Shown: positions 1 through 9,156, numbered from the stretch's first letter. The stretch: 64,000 nucleotides of DNA from Candidatus Formimonas warabiya (GCF_002777255.1 NZ_CP017634.1:2058903-2122902), one strand, 5' to 3'. The notes: a model not told the origin generated them from the letters alone. Numbers and translations are program-made.

Positions 1-18
1 TACTTTTTTGATCTTCAT
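1..18 (-). CDS. Start of a gene that runs off the left edge
   Basis: On the minus strand an ATG at 18 opens a frame reading Met-Lys-Ile-Lys-Lys-Val before the window ends. A strong Shine-Dalgarno GGAGG lies nine bases upstream. The gap to the amidohydrolase stop is about 72 bases, so it is probably the next gene of the same transcript. Only six codons are visible, so no function can be given. Confidence 0.5.
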
Positions 19-90
19 TTTGCAATTCCTCCGTTCGAAATTAATGTAAAAGAAATCCTATTACCGTGCTCTAAATTATTTTAATCCTTC

Positions 91-1437
91 TTAAGCGCAG
101 CGTTTCCCGTCTTTCGCGACTCTTCTTCCGCCGATAAAGATTTGTTCCACCTTTGAAATTTCAGGATAGGAAGTAATTAAAACATCTGCCGTATAGCCCT
201 TCTGGAGTAATCCCAAGTTGGGCGCAATGCCGGGAATCGCTTCCAGAACATTCTTAGTGCCCAAAGCAATTGCCTTTGGCAGTGAAATAACATGATGTTC
301 GATGCCGTGCTGCATGGCTTCTAACATGGAATCAAAGCTCCCTGCGGCAAAGTCGGTAGAAATGATATCCACCACATCTTCTTTGAAGAAAGCAAACAGA
401 TTATCGGGAACAGCTACCAGTCTTTTTGCGCCAAAAGGATCGTGAACAGCGGCATCAATGATGATGCCCGGATACTGGCGCAGTTTCTTCGTATTCTCCA
501 AGCACTCTTCCAATGTAAAAAGATAATTTGAATGGGCCGCGATTAAGCGCTTCACCCCCACCCGGGCAATTTCATGCACCATCTTCATAGAAGTCGGGGC
601 GTTATGGACTAAAAGAGGTACATCCAATTTTTGGGCCATCAGGGCGGCTTCCATGTAACCGTCCAAGGCTAACTTAACTGATGCTAAAGTTGTGGCGAAA
701 ACAATATCTTTGGTTTGCTCCGGAGTTAGGAAGCCGTCCAGATGATGCTCTTTCAAAGCCTGGGCTACACGATCCCGGTCATAGTACGACCCCTCGATGT
801 ATCTCCCCAAGACGGATAACTTCATGGCCCGAGCCTGTAAATAGTCCATATCCCTTCCGGTGGCGTTCTTGACTGCTTTAGGAATATAAAGATAATCTTG
901 GCCGCCGCCACCCAACGTGTGACCGCCGCCAACTTCACCGATACAAATTGCCCCATCTTCAAACATTTTTTCCACAGTCATGAGGGCATGCTTCTGTTCC
1001 AATCCGCTCCCATCACACTTTAATCCGGCTTCATAATTAATCGGCATATGCGTGGTGGCAGTTTTTATCCGAATCGGATGGTTTTTTTGTGTTTCCTTTA
1101 CCTCATCCATAGTCACGAATCCATCCACATTCATTACCGTGGTATGTCCCTGCAGCAAGTTTCTGTCCAAAAGCTCCAGTATTCTCTCCCGCCCGTAATT
1201 TTGAGCGCCGCTGGCAAAAATCGGTCCAAAGGTGACACCGTGCTGATGGTGATTAATCATGCCGGGTAATATTGCTTTTCCTTCACAATTAATAACTTCT
1301 TCTGCATAATTTTCAATGCCAGGATCATACCCCTGCACTACATCGGATATCTTTTCCCCCTCAATGATTAATGAGCCTTTCTCCATTAATGTTTGCCCAT
1401 CCCCTGTTACTATTGTCCCATTCTTTAATACAAGCAT
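91..1437 (-). CDS. Amidohydrolase family metal-dependent hydrolase
   Basis: 448 residues, full length for the cyclic amidohydrolase superfamily (dihydroorotase, imidazolonepropionase and related TIM-barrel enzymes). The family hydrolyses C-N bonds in cyclic or aryl amides using one or two metals. An N-terminal beta-sandwich precedes the metal motif His-His-Gln-His-Gly at about 63-67. Later expected ligands are a His in LLVHNAP, a His in AAHSN and an Asp in ISTDF. The ATG follows AGGAGGG at good spacing. A sigma-54 promoter (1491-1506) and an activator-like palindrome (1607-1621) lie upstream, tying it to the PrpR-like regulon of this locus. The substrate cannot be read from the sequence; because of the neighbours I infer an amide or lactam precursor of the acid handled by the ubiD operon. 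Confidence 0.85.
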   Translation of the reverse strand: MLVLKNGTIVTGDGQTLMEKGSLIIEGEKISDVVQGYDPGIENYAEEVINCEGKAILPGMINHHQHGVTFGPIFASGAQNYGRERILELLDRNLLQGHTTVMNVDGFVTMDEVKETQKNHPIRIKTATTHMPINYEAGLKCDGSGLEQKHALMTVEKMFEDGAICIGEVGGGHTLGGGGQDYLYIPKAVKNATGRDMDYLQARAMKLSVLGRYIEGSYYDRDRVAQALKEHHLDGFLTPEQTKDIVFATTLASVKLALDGYMEAALMAQKLDVPLLVHNAPTSMKMVHEIARVGVKRLIAAHSNYLFTLEECLENTKKLRQYPGIIIDAAVHDPFGAKRLVAVPDNLFAFFKEDVVDIISTDFAAGSFDSMLEAMQHGIEHHVISLPKAIALGTKNVLEAIPGIAPNLGLLQKGYTADVLITSYPEISKVEQIFIGGRRVAKDGKRCA

Positions 1438-1490
1438 TGTCTATCCCTCCTTATAGCTATCACAAATGTAATTGTTTTGCATTGATATAC

Positions 1491-1506
1491 TGCAAACTTT
1501 ATGCCA
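1491..1506 (-). promoter_or_regulatory. Sigma-54 (-24/-12) promoter for the amidohydrolase gene
   Basis: Minus strand reads TGGCATAAAGTTTGCA, with GG and GC ten bases apart as in the TGGCAC-N5-TTGCW consensus. It lies 54 bases upstream of the amidohydrolase ATG and is the best promoter candidate there. Confidence 0.8.
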
Positions 1507-1606
1507 AAACATTCCCCAGTTTTAGCATAAAGTGTGTAATATATATCTCTCACGGAAAACTGATATCAGATTAGTCGCCTAACGCCGGCTTTACGAATGC
1601 CCTCGT

Positions 1607-1621
1607 GTTAAAATATTGAAC
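1607..1621 (-). promoter_or_regulatory. Candidate activator (UAS) site for the PrpR-like regulator
   Basis: GTTAAAATATTGAAC, an imperfect 15-bp palindrome about 100 bases upstream of the sigma-54 promoter. Near-identical sequences occur upstream of abrB (15566-15580) and, as a cluster, upstream of tctC (11351-11425). Assignment to the regulator encoded at 12046-13962 is inference from recurrence and proximity. Confidence 0.55.
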
Positions 1622-1628
1622 GTAACGT

Positions 1629-2492
1629 TTATTTATTTAACGTAAGCGTAGCCCGCCTAGGGTCAAAACAACAACCTACCCGCATCGATACGATCCTGAC
1701 TCCGCTGGCCCGCTGAGGTCCCACCTTCAGGAAAGTAGCTAATACGGTGTTTTTTCCTCCTAAGCCAAGGGGTCCGATGCCCGACTCATTAACAGCATCA
1801 GTAATCCTTTTTTCTAAATCACTCTGTACGGAAAAATCCCCCTCTTTTGCTGCTTCCAACGCGAGTGAAGCAGCTTCCACATTAGATCGGCCAATGCCGA
1901 ATATGAGAACGCACGGCAGGCAACCCAGTTTGTCGGCACCCTCCGTGGCCCATTGGACCATTTCTTTCAATACAACATCAAGGGAGTGCTGATGAAAGAT
2001 GCGTTGGGTTTTTCCTCTGATCTCCGGCCCTCCCCCCATCATCAGCACGGTCAGTTTGATCGCGTCTCCCGGTATGGTTCTTACCTGGATAGGAGCAAGA
2101 GCCAAAGCTGCCGGATCATCCGACATTCCCGCCGACTGGCTAATTCTCTCAATGTCATTACCCCTTACCGCCATAGGCCTACCGGGCAGCAAGTGTAAAC
2201 CCTTAGCTACTCCCTCCTCAACAGCTCTAAAAAAATTAGGGGGAACAGCTACCTCAGAGCCGATTTCTAAAAACACATGAGGTATTCCGGTATCATCGCA
2301 CAAAGGTAACTTCTTTTCTTCTGCAATCAGGGCGTTTTCCAGCACTGTTTCGAGAACCCAGCGAGCATGGCTATTCTCTTCCCCTGCTAAAGCAGTACGA
2401 TAAGCCTGGATTTGATCCGGGCGGAAAGTATTGCTGGCTTTAATCAGGGTTTCTGCCGTTTTATTCACAATCTCTTCATAACTAGACTTCAT
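1629..2492 (-). CDS. Class I fumarase / L(+)-tartrate dehydratase-type hydratase, alpha subunit
   Basis: 287 residues, the N-terminal catalytic half of oxygen-sensitive [4Fe-4S] hydro-lyases (fumarase, tartrate dehydratase). Cluster ligand candidates are the Cys in PLCDDTGIP near 64, the Cys in LGCLPC, and a Cys in RVGCCFDPRRA near the C-terminus. It interconverts a dicarboxylic hydroxy acid and its unsaturated form. The beta subunit is immediately upstream (14-base gap), so the two are made together. The neighbourhood (UbiD, a fumarate-reductase-like flavoprotein, a tricarboxylate transporter) suggests a hydratase in a catabolic pathway, though a housekeeping fumarase cannot be excluded. Confidence 0.88.
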   Translation of the reverse strand: MKSSYEEIVNKTAETLIKASNTFRPDQIQAYRTALAGEENSHARWVLETVLENALIAEEKKLPLCDDTGIPHVFLEIGSEVAVPPNFFRAVEEGVAKGLHLLPGRPMAVRGNDIERISQSAGMSDDPAALALAPIQVRTIPGDAIKLTVLMMGGGPEIRGKTQRIFHQHSLDVVLKEMVQWATEGADKLGCLPCVLIFGIGRSNVEAASLALEAAKEGDFSVQSDLEKRITDAVNESGIGPLGLGGKNTVLATFLKVGPQRASGVRIVSMRVGCCFDPRRATLTLNK

Positions 2493-2505
2493 GGCTTATT
2501 CTCCT

Positions 2506-3012
2506 TTACTTTTCGAAAATGGAAACTCCATGGGCGATGGCCACAATGGCAGGAAAATCCTCGACTTCCAGTTCATACAGGGCTTCCATTCCTTCTTCAG
2601 GAAACGCAACCACGCGCTGAGATTTCAATTTTGCAGAGAAAAGGGCCGTCACCGGCGGCGTAATGGCAAAGATGGAGCCACACTCTTTTAGTGCTTTTAC
2701 CGTACCCTGATTTAGGCTGCCCTTCCCCAGGTGGATTTTTACCCCTGCTGCGGACAACACCGGGATGGATGACTCAATGTCTAACTTGTTGCTGGAAGTT
2801 GGCCCAATCCCTGCAGGGCTCACAGCAGTATGAAAGACAACGCTTCCTTCCAGATCAATGCCCATCTGTTGCAGGCGGCACTGTTCGAAGGCCTTCACTA
2901 ACTTAGGTAAGGCAGCGTCCCGACCGGCAAAGATTTTGCCGCTGATGGTAATTTTGTCATAGGCTCTGAAATTCTCAACCTTTTTTATCGATACAGGTGT
3001 AAAAATATTCAT
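2506..3012 (-). CDS. Class I fumarase / tartrate dehydratase-type hydratase, beta subunit
   Basis: 168 residues, the swivelling C-terminal domain of class I hydro-lyases, encoded separately as is usual in anaerobes. The family signature is visible in AGIGPTSSNKLD (about 68-80) and the glycine-rich GKGSLNQGTV. It pairs with the alpha subunit just downstream to complete the active site. The ATG follows a GGAGG-type ribosome site. No sigma-54 promoter was found in the 226 bases before it, so transcription may continue from ubiX or start at an unrecognised promoter. Confidence 0.88.
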   Translation of the reverse strand: MNIFTPVSIKKVENFRAYDKITISGKIFAGRDAALPKLVKAFEQCRLQQMGIDLEGSVVFHTAVSPAGIGPTSSNKLDIESSIPVLSAAGVKIHLGKGSLNQGTVKALKECGSIFAITPPVTALFSAKLKSQRVVAFPEEGMEALYELEVEDFPAIVAIAHGVSIFEK

Positions 3013-3152
3013 TTTTTCCCTCCTTTTCTCTTTTTCGCCAGAGCAATTTACTTTTTTTAAAATTTTTTTCTCGTTGCCAGTGATGTCTTACCGCCGGACT
3101 TGTGAATAAGTTTTAACTATACGGCTGCAAACTGTTTCAATCTTTAGATCGC

Positions 3153-3196
3153 AACTCCGCCGCCACACTGAAATATCTTTAGGGAGCGGCGGAGTT
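3153..3196. other. Inverted repeat between ubiX and the hydratase genes
   Basis: Perfect 11-bp arms AACTCCGCCGC / GCGGCGGAGTT around a 22-base loop. No T-tract follows on either strand, so it is not a standard terminator. It could be an RNA processing or stability structure in a shared transcript, or a protein site. Confidence 0.5.
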
Positions 3197-3238
3197 CCAA
3201 TGTTCTACGGCTTTCTCAAACTGAGCCTGGGTATTTGT

Positions 3239-3835
3239 TTAAGGTCCCGGGAACTCGATCTCATTTGTTTCTCTGCTAACGCATCCCTTCCATCTAACAG
3301 CAGATTCATTAGCAATTCCAAGTTGATCCAGGATCCTGTTTGTCAGGTGATCAACTACCTCTATGAGCGCAGCAGGTTTATGATAAAAGGTTAACATCGG
3401 CGGCATCACTACTACGCCCAAGCGGGCTAGCTTTAACATATTCTCCAGATGAAGGGCGTTAAGCGGAGTCTCCCTGGGAACTAGGATTAGTTTTCTCTGT
3501 TCCTTTATGTTGACATCTGCCGCACGAGCAATGAGACTATCGGCGTATCCGTTGGCGATTGCAGAAAGCGATTTCATACTGCAGGGAATCACCACCATGC
3601 CCGAGGTCAAAAAAGAACCGCTGGCGATCGACGCGCTCAGGTCCCTGTTATTGTGACAGTATCCGGCTAAAGCCTCTACGTCGGCAACCCTGTAATCTGT
3701 TTCCATTTCAATATTCCTTTTTGCCCAATCACTGATAATCAAGTGTGTTTCTACCTTTTTCTCCTGCAGCTTTTCTAATAGTCTGATACCACAACCCACG
3801 CCGGAAGCTCCCGAAATACCTACAACAATCCTCAC
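3239..3835 (-). CDS. ubiX: UbiX-type flavin prenyltransferase
   Basis: 198 residues, normal for UbiX/Pad1. These enzymes attach dimethylallyl phosphate to FMN to make prenylated FMN, the cofactor that UbiD decarboxylases require. Visible signatures are GISGASG at the N-terminus (FMN phosphate loop), the GSF..GMVVIPCSMKSL block and the conserved LVPRETPL. The start is a GTG behind AAAGGAGG. It is the last gene of the ubiD-flavoprotein-ferredoxin operon, which explains its role: supplying cofactor to the UbiD protein in the same operon. Confidence 0.93.
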   Translation of the reverse strand: MRIVVGISGASGVGCGIRLLEKLQEKKVETHLIISDWAKRNIEMETDYRVADVEALAGYCHNNRDLSASIASGSFLTSGMVVIPCSMKSLSAIANGYADSLIARAADVNIKEQRKLILVPRETPLNALHLENMLKLARLGVVVMPPMLTFYHKPAALIEVVDHLTNRILDQLGIANESAVRWKGCVSRETNEIEFPGP

Positions 3836-3984
3836 GATCTTCCTCCTTTGTTTTCTTACAGATATTCACCATAACAATCCCCAAAGAGTGCCTAACGGCG
3901 TTATAGCTGAGCATCATTGCATCTTTGGCTTTCCGTAAGGCCTGAAAGATGATGCAGCGGTCTTTACCTGTGCACTGCAGCACC

Positions 3985-4197
3985 TCACCAGGGTAACGGC
4001 TTAGGCTGGCCCCGCTCGGGACTGACATGAATTGCTTGCTGAGGGCACAACAACTCGCATAAATAACAGCTCATGCAGTCCGCCTGATAAGCGATATAGA
4101 CTTCCTTTCCCGCCAACCTATAAACGTCCATCGGGCAAATATCCCAACATTTATGGCAACCGCTGCACCGGTTGTAGTCAATGGATTTTACAGCCAT
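3985..4197 (-). CDS. Small two-cluster [4Fe-4S] ferredoxin
   Basis: 70 residues with two cysteine motifs, CSGCHKCWDICP (about 11-22) and CMSCYLCELLCP (about 41-52), each able to hold a [4Fe-4S] cluster. It sits 30 bases after the SdhA/AprA-like flavoprotein gene and resembles the small partner of adenylylsulfate-reductase-type flavoproteins, so it probably passes electrons to or from that protein. The ATG follows AGGGGGTG. Confidence 0.85.
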   Translation of the reverse strand: MAVKSIDYNRCSGCHKCWDICPMDVYRLAGKEVYIAYQADCMSCYLCELLCPQQAIHVSPERGQPKPLPW

Positions 4198-4227
4198 CTA
4201 AACGTCACCCCCTAATTTTATAACCGG

Positions 4228-5946
4228 CTAACGCGGAATATATTTTTCCCGAGGAGGATCAAAATATGGAGTAGGAAAAGACTCGCTCCATACACGTATC
4301 CCTTGTTCGTTTCTGCCTAGCATAACCCACTTTAACCAGTTAACATTGTCTGTAAGAGGATAGTCCTCCCGGTAAACAAACCCGCGGCTTTCCTGACGAA
4401 ACAAAACGCTTCGCAATATCATTTCCGCGATAGCACCCATACTGCGCACCTCAAAGGCCTTGACCAGCTCGTGAGGATCACGGGCAGATACTTGAGGAAT
4501 TTCTTCTCTGTTAAGTGTGATAATTTTGTTCAGAGCATCACATAACCTGGTTTCATTACGAAGATAGGCTACCCGGTACGGAATAAGAACGGCCAAAATA
4601 TGATAGACAATTTGGTCGGAAGTAATGTTAAGCGGACGGCGCAAAGGGGCTAACAATTCGGCTACATTTTCTGTTATTTGGGACTCTAGTTCCCCCCAGC
4701 CAGGGGGTATTGGTACGGCTTTCTTGCTGTATTCGGCTGATGCCAGGCCGGCCTGGTAACCGGACACGAAACAAAAGGTCAGATTGAGACCGGTCAGGGA
4801 CCAGGTGCCGTGTTCCGGCGTACAAGTAGTGTCGCCGGCGGAAAAAAGTCCTGGCACATTGGAAGCGCAATTCGTGTCGATGTGAATGCCCCCGCCATGT
4901 ACCAGGGTGCCTTCGAAAGCGGGAACCCATTCCAGAGCCTGGCCAAAAGGATCCACACCCATTCGTTCAAAAGCACGGAATCCTTCAGGAAGTACTTTTC
5001 GGAGCATCTGTTGATCATCCGGCCCAACCTTCGTCAGATCCAAATAAATGGGACCCCTCCCCGCCTCTACTTCTTTTGCCATGCCAATGACCAGTTTTGT
5101 AAGGCGGGCACGGCTGCCCACTTTCGGGTCATAACGAAACATGAATTCTTCTCCCTGCCCGTTCAAGAAACGACCTCCTGACCCGACCATCAGGCTTAAC
5201 CCGTGAATATCGGCATCCCGGGAGGTTGAATTGGACATAGCCTGATCCAGGTTTCGCAGGGTTGCTCCAGCCCTGTAGGCCATATACTGAGCTTCACCGG
5301 TAAGATTGTTGTGACCGATAAAAAGGCTCTTAAAGCCACAGCCGCCGGCAGCTAAAACCACGCTGCGCGCCTTAATCAAATAGATTTCTGCCGTACGGCA
5401 ATGGAGACCCAGAGCACCAACGATTTGTCCCTGATACTTAAAAAGATGCGTCACCATAATCCGTTCCAAGAGTTGTACCCCGGATTCGATGACTTTTTTG
5501 CGTAAAGTGTCCATCATGGGACGGGCGTGAATAATGGCAGTCAATGTGTTGATGTTTCCCCGGGCTTTCCTTCTGACAATCCGGCCATTCGCGTCTTCTT
5601 CCAAAACCTTCTGACCGTACTTTTTTCCCCACTCCCGAATCTCATTGACTCTTTGCCATCCTTCATCCAACTGAATTTTGACCCATGTTTGATCATTAAG
5701 GTACTCTCCCCGGGTGACAATTTCCTCAAACCAGTCCTCGTGGTTGTCCTCGGGCAGGCAAACATTGATCGCCCCGGCGGCAAAAGGGCTGCACCCGCTG
5801 TAACCAACCTTGCCCTTGTCCACCATTAATACCTTAACACCTCTGAGGGATGCCCCAATGGCGGCATAGCAACCGGCGGAACCACCGCCGATTACTAGCA
5901 CCTCTGTTTCTAAGATATGGTTTACAAGATTTTCAACCGTTTTCAC
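4228..5946 (-). CDS. FAD-dependent fumarate reductase / AprA-type flavoprotein
   Basis: 572 residues from a GTG start preceded by GGGAGG at seven bases; this start is preferred to one further upstream because it avoids overlap with ubiD. The dinucleotide-binding motif GGGSAGCYAA is at about 21-30. The fold is that of succinate dehydrogenase / fumarate reductase / adenylylsulfate reductase flavoprotein subunits, with a late FAD motif GLFSAGDTT and a His-Gly-Gly-Gly-rich segment before it. It is followed by a small ferredoxin, as with AprAB. In context it probably reduces or oxidises a carboxylate intermediate of the UbiD pathway. The exact substrate is unknown. Confidence 0.85.
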   Translation of the reverse strand: MKTVENLVNHILETEVLVIGGGSAGCYAAIGASLRGVKVLMVDKGKVGYSGCSPFAAGAINVCLPEDNHEDWFEEIVTRGEYLNDQTWVKIQLDEGWQRVNEIREWGKKYGQKVLEEDANGRIVRRKARGNINTLTAIIHARPMMDTLRKKVIESGVQLLERIMVTHLFKYQGQIVGALGLHCRTAEIYLIKARSVVLAAGGCGFKSLFIGHNNLTGEAQYMAYRAGATLRNLDQAMSNSTSRDADIHGLSLMVGSGGRFLNGQGEEFMFRYDPKVGSRARLTKLVIGMAKEVEAGRGPIYLDLTKVGPDDQQMLRKVLPEGFRAFERMGVDPFGQALEWVPAFEGTLVHGGGIHIDTNCASNVPGLFSAGDTTCTPEHGTWSLTGLNLTFCFVSGYQAGLASAEYSKKAVPIPPGWGELESQITENVAELLAPLRRPLNITSDQIVYHILAVLIPYRVAYLRNETRLCDALNKIITLNREEIPQVSARDPHELVKAFEVRSMGAIAEMILRSVLFRQESRGFVYREDYPLTDNVNWLKWVMLGRNEQGIRVWSESFPTPYFDPPREKYIPR

Positions 5947-5990
5947 TGCTGACCCTCCCGATATAAATCCCCTGAATAACTCTATTTCTG

Positions 5991-7436
5991 TTATTTTTGT
6001 GTCACCGGAAATAGGTGCGCCCACTTCTCGGTTATCATTTTCACCGCGGCCGGACTGGATGTAGCTACCTCCGGGAAGGTTCCCGCGAGAACTCTGTCAT
6101 AAGACCTGCACGCATCAATAATCACCCTGTTGTTGAAGATGTTCTGGCCGACCGGATAACTTAAGGGATCAAGCCGCGTACTCCAACATTTTTGGAGAAT
6201 TTCATAATCTACGGTAGGATCCGCTCTGGTCAGCATCGCCCACAACACTTTGTTCGTATCCATAATGTCGATATCATCATCCACCGTAATTACCATCCTG
6301 TTGGTATAGGCTCCCCCATGACATTGGGAAGCGATGAGACCTGCCTGACGGGAATGGCCGCCATATAATTGTTTTATTGAGACAATCAGCAAAAGGCGTC
6401 CTGCTCCTGCTTCGTGCGCCCATACACCTTTAATTCCAGGTATTCCCGCCGCTTCTATTTCATTCCAAACAATGGCGGAACGCAAGGGACTGCGGAAATA
6501 GCTGGTATCCGACGGGGGTACCGCCGGACTGGAACCTAAAATAATCGGATTGTTCCGGTGCAGTATGGAAGTTACGGTAATTACCGGCTCCGGCCGAACC
6601 CCTCCGGCATAGTAGCCGGTCCATTCTCCGAAAGGACCTTCGTCACGCATATCGTTCGGCCGTATTTCCCCTTCGAAGACCAGCTCGGCATCGGCCGGAA
6701 CTGGAATACCTGTTTTGGGACCTTTCACCACTTCTACCGGGCGTCCCTGAACCGCTCCGGCGAACTCATATTCCGTTACCCCATAAGGGATTTCCATTCC
6801 TGACACCATGTAAAGCAGAGGATCTTCCCCTACAACTACTGCCACAGGGCAGGCCTGGCCCCGGGACCAGTATTTCTCCAGCATAATTCTGCCGTGTTTA
6901 CCGTTGGAAATCATCAAGCCAAGATGTTTTTCATCATGAACCATGACCCGATAGGTACCGGCATTTACCCAGTCCTGGTTATCCGGATCCCTTGTAAGTA
7001 CAAGGCAGGCAGTTCCCACATATCGTCCGCCATCCAGTTCATGCCACTTGGGAGTAGGAAAAGCCATACAATTGATCCGGTCATCCAGCAGAACATTTTC
7101 CAGCACGGATCCGGCTTCTTTTTGCACCGCAGGAACCGGTTGGAAGTCCCGCATCTTATGCCGCCAACTGTCAACTATTTCCATACCGGGGACCCCGTAA
7201 TTCAATCCCAAGGAAAAGGCGATCCGGTTCAGTGAAATTACGGAATTGGAGAGAACCCGATAACCTTTAGGGTAGCCGGGAATATTGTCGAACAGCAGGG
7301 CCTGAGAACCCGGCTTTTGTTGATAGATATCAGTGATTACGCCTATTTCTTCCTCCACGTCGGCACCGTCCACCTGTTTGATATCGCCAAACTCTTCCAT
7401 TTTTGCAATCCATTCACGCAAGTCTTTTACAGCCAT
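5991..7436 (-). CDS. ubiD: UbiD family prenylated-FMN-dependent (de)carboxylase
   Basis: 481 residues, normal for UbiD. UbiD enzymes reversibly decarboxylate aromatic or alpha,beta-unsaturated acids using prenylated FMN. The catalytic Arg-Glu-Glu set is visible: Arg163 in GTYRVMV, then Glu266 and Glu271 in DEGPFGEWTGYY, with the five-residue spacing known for fungal Fdc1 and UbiD. It is first in an operon with a flavoprotein, a ferredoxin and ubiX, and follows the tct transporter genes. Both suggest substrate uptake followed by decarboxylation. The subfamily (aromatic versus aliphatic substrate) cannot be decided by eye. Confidence 0.93.
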   Translation of the reverse strand: MAVKDLREWIAKMEEFGDIKQVDGADVEEEIGVITDIYQQKPGSQALLFDNIPGYPKGYRVLSNSVISLNRIAFSLGLNYGVPGMEIVDSWRHKMRDFQPVPAVQKEAGSVLENVLLDDRINCMAFPTPKWHELDGGRYVGTACLVLTRDPDNQDWVNAGTYRVMVHDEKHLGLMISNGKHGRIMLEKYWSRGQACPVAVVVGEDPLLYMVSGMEIPYGVTEYEFAGAVQGRPVEVVKGPKTGIPVPADAELVFEGEIRPNDMRDEGPFGEWTGYYAGGVRPEPVITVTSILHRNNPIILGSSPAVPPSDTSYFRSPLRSAIVWNEIEAAGIPGIKGVWAHEAGAGRLLLIVSIKQLYGGHSRQAGLIASQCHGGAYTNRMVITVDDDIDIMDTNKVLWAMLTRADPTVDYEILQKCWSTRLDPLSYPVGQNIFNNRVIIDACRSYDRVLAGTFPEVATSSPAAVKMITEKWAHLFPVTQK

Positions 7437-7488
7437 AATACTTTTTTCCTCCTTATAATTTTAATAGGCTCCCGGCATGGACCGAGGC

Positions 7489-7517
7489 AGTTGGAACAAG
7501 GTTTTCCTGAACCAACT
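7489..7517. other. Stem-loop between tctA and ubiD
   Basis: AGTTGG and CCAACT arms with an inner AGG/CCT pairing around a TTTT loop, 53-81 bases upstream of ubiD. No U-run follows on the minus strand, so termination is doubtful. It may mark the ubiD leader or an mRNA processing point within a tct-ubiD transcript. Confidence 0.4.
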
Positions 7518-7668
7518 TTATCGTATTCTCCTTACTCTTAGCGGAGAATTTGATACTTTTTTTTATTAAGCGACCTGTGACTTCTCTGATGCTTTCGACA
7601 GCATCCTCCTTCTCATGATGAACACGGAAACAACCACTGCCGAAGGATAATCGAGGAAGCCGTCACTC

Positions 7669-9141
7669 TTAAACAGCTTTTCCCACTGCCTTTTTAATAC
7701 CGGTTTTAATAAAGGAACCAAAAACCGCGTATAAGACAATCAGCAATAAAAACGCAGAAATAGGCTTGGTTACAAAAGATGAATATCCCGCAATCATCAA
7801 AGTCCGGTGGAAATTCTGCTCCATCATGGAGCCGAGGACAAAACCTAGAATCAAGGGCACCTGGGGAAATTTGTAGGATTTCATGAAGTATCCTAAAACT
7901 CCGGCTACCAACGCAACGCCAATATCACTGAATGAGCTCGCGTAAGCGTAGGCACCAGTAACACACAGCACAATGATGATTGGAGCAAGATACTCATTAC
8001 GCATCAACGTAATTAAGGTGAATGGCTTGGAAAGAGACAAGCCCATAATTAAATACAAAATGTAGCTCAACAGAAGACCCACAAACACACTGTATACAAC
8101 TGAAGCGCTTCCCGTAAAAAGCTCTATCCCAGGTTTAAGGCCCTGTGTCATCAGACAAGAAAGGAAAAGAGCTGAAGCTGCGCTGCCGGGGATACCCAAA
8201 GCGAATGAGGGAATCAGCGCACCACCCTCAACGGCGCAGGCCGCGGCTTGGGGAGCAATAACTCCTTCAGGATCGCCCTTGCCAAAGGTTTCCGGGTGTT
8301 TGGAGCTGCGCACGGTCTCATTATAGGCTAACAGGTTCGCCGTGGTAATCCCTACCGCGGGAGTCGCCCCCAATAGTGCTCCCATCACCGCCGACTTAAT
8401 TAGCGTAACCGGGTATTTAAAGGTCATTTTAATACCATCCCAAACGCTGCCTTTTACTTCACCTTTTTGAGCAAATTCCGATTCCACAGCTAGCAGTATC
8501 GCCTGGCTAATGCCGAAAACCCCGATGAAAAAGGGCACATCGGGAATTCCGTCTTGCAGGAACTCAACTCCAAAAGTAAACCTCGCCCATCCGGTAAGAG
8601 TATCAAACCCGATATAAGCCAACATCAACCCGATGCATCCGGAAATAAAGCCTTTTTTATACGATCCTTTTGAAGAGACCACAATTAGGCTGAGGCCCAG
8701 TAAAGCAAGCATTAAATACTCCTGGGGTCCGAAGAGCAAGGTGACCTTAGCCAGCAAAGGAGCGAACAGGACCAAAAAGCTGAGGCCGACCAAGCTGCCG
8801 AAAAAAGAACCCATGGTCGCTAATCCCAAAGCAACCGCACTTTTGCCCTGCTTAGTCATGGAATAGCCATCATAGCATGTGGCAACAGAACCAGGTGTTC
8901 CGGGAACCCCAATCAGCACAGCAGAAATGGAGCCGCCATATGTTGCTGCGCCATAAAGAGTGCCCAGCAAAATCAGAGCTGTTGCCGAATCCATCCTATA
9001 GGTGAAAGGAAGTGCCAGCGCCAAAGCAATTGTGGGACCTTCTCCCGGCAAGATTCCGATAATAATGCCTATCAAGCAGCCAACTACAGCAACGATTAGC
9101 GTCTCGACGTTAAACACATTCTGGAATACTTCGACTAGCAT
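7669..9141 (-). CDS. tctA: TctA-type large permease of a tripartite tricarboxylate transporter
   Basis: 490 residues, highly hydrophobic with about 11-12 membrane segments, typical of TctA. The glycine-rich family signature GILPGEGPTIALALALP lies at about 29-45 and a second proline/glycine signature LGATPAVGITTANLLAYN in the middle. These permeases use an ion gradient to take up carboxylates delivered by the periplasmic/extracellular TctC. Last gene of tctCBA. Substrates in the family include citrate, tartrate, aromatic acids and others, so specificity is open. Confidence 0.93.
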   Translation of the reverse strand: MLVEVFQNVFNVETLIVAVVGCLIGIIIGILPGEGPTIALALALPFTYRMDSATALILLGTLYGAATYGGSISAVLIGVPGTPGSVATCYDGYSMTKQGKSAVALGLATMGSFFGSLVGLSFLVLFAPLLAKVTLLFGPQEYLMLALLGLSLIVVSSKGSYKKGFISGCIGLMLAYIGFDTLTGWARFTFGVEFLQDGIPDVPFFIGVFGISQAILLAVESEFAQKGEVKGSVWDGIKMTFKYPVTLIKSAVMGALLGATPAVGITTANLLAYNETVRSSKHPETFGKGDPEGVIAPQAAACAVEGGALIPSFALGIPGSAASALFLSCLMTQGLKPGIELFTGSASVVYSVFVGLLLSYILYLIMGLSLSKPFTLITLMRNEYLAPIIIVLCVTGAYAYASSFSDIGVALVAGVLGYFMKSYKFPQVPLILGFVLGSMMEQNFHRTLMIAGYSSFVTKPISAFLLLIVLYAVFGSFIKTGIKKAVGKAV

Positions 9142-9156
9142 TTACCACTTCTCCTT

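Noticed and set aside
3729..4028. 100-codon minus-strand frame spanning the ubiX start and ferredoxin end
   Set aside because: It overlaps two well-supported genes, has no ribosome site or known motif, and looks like a chance reading through the intergenic gap.
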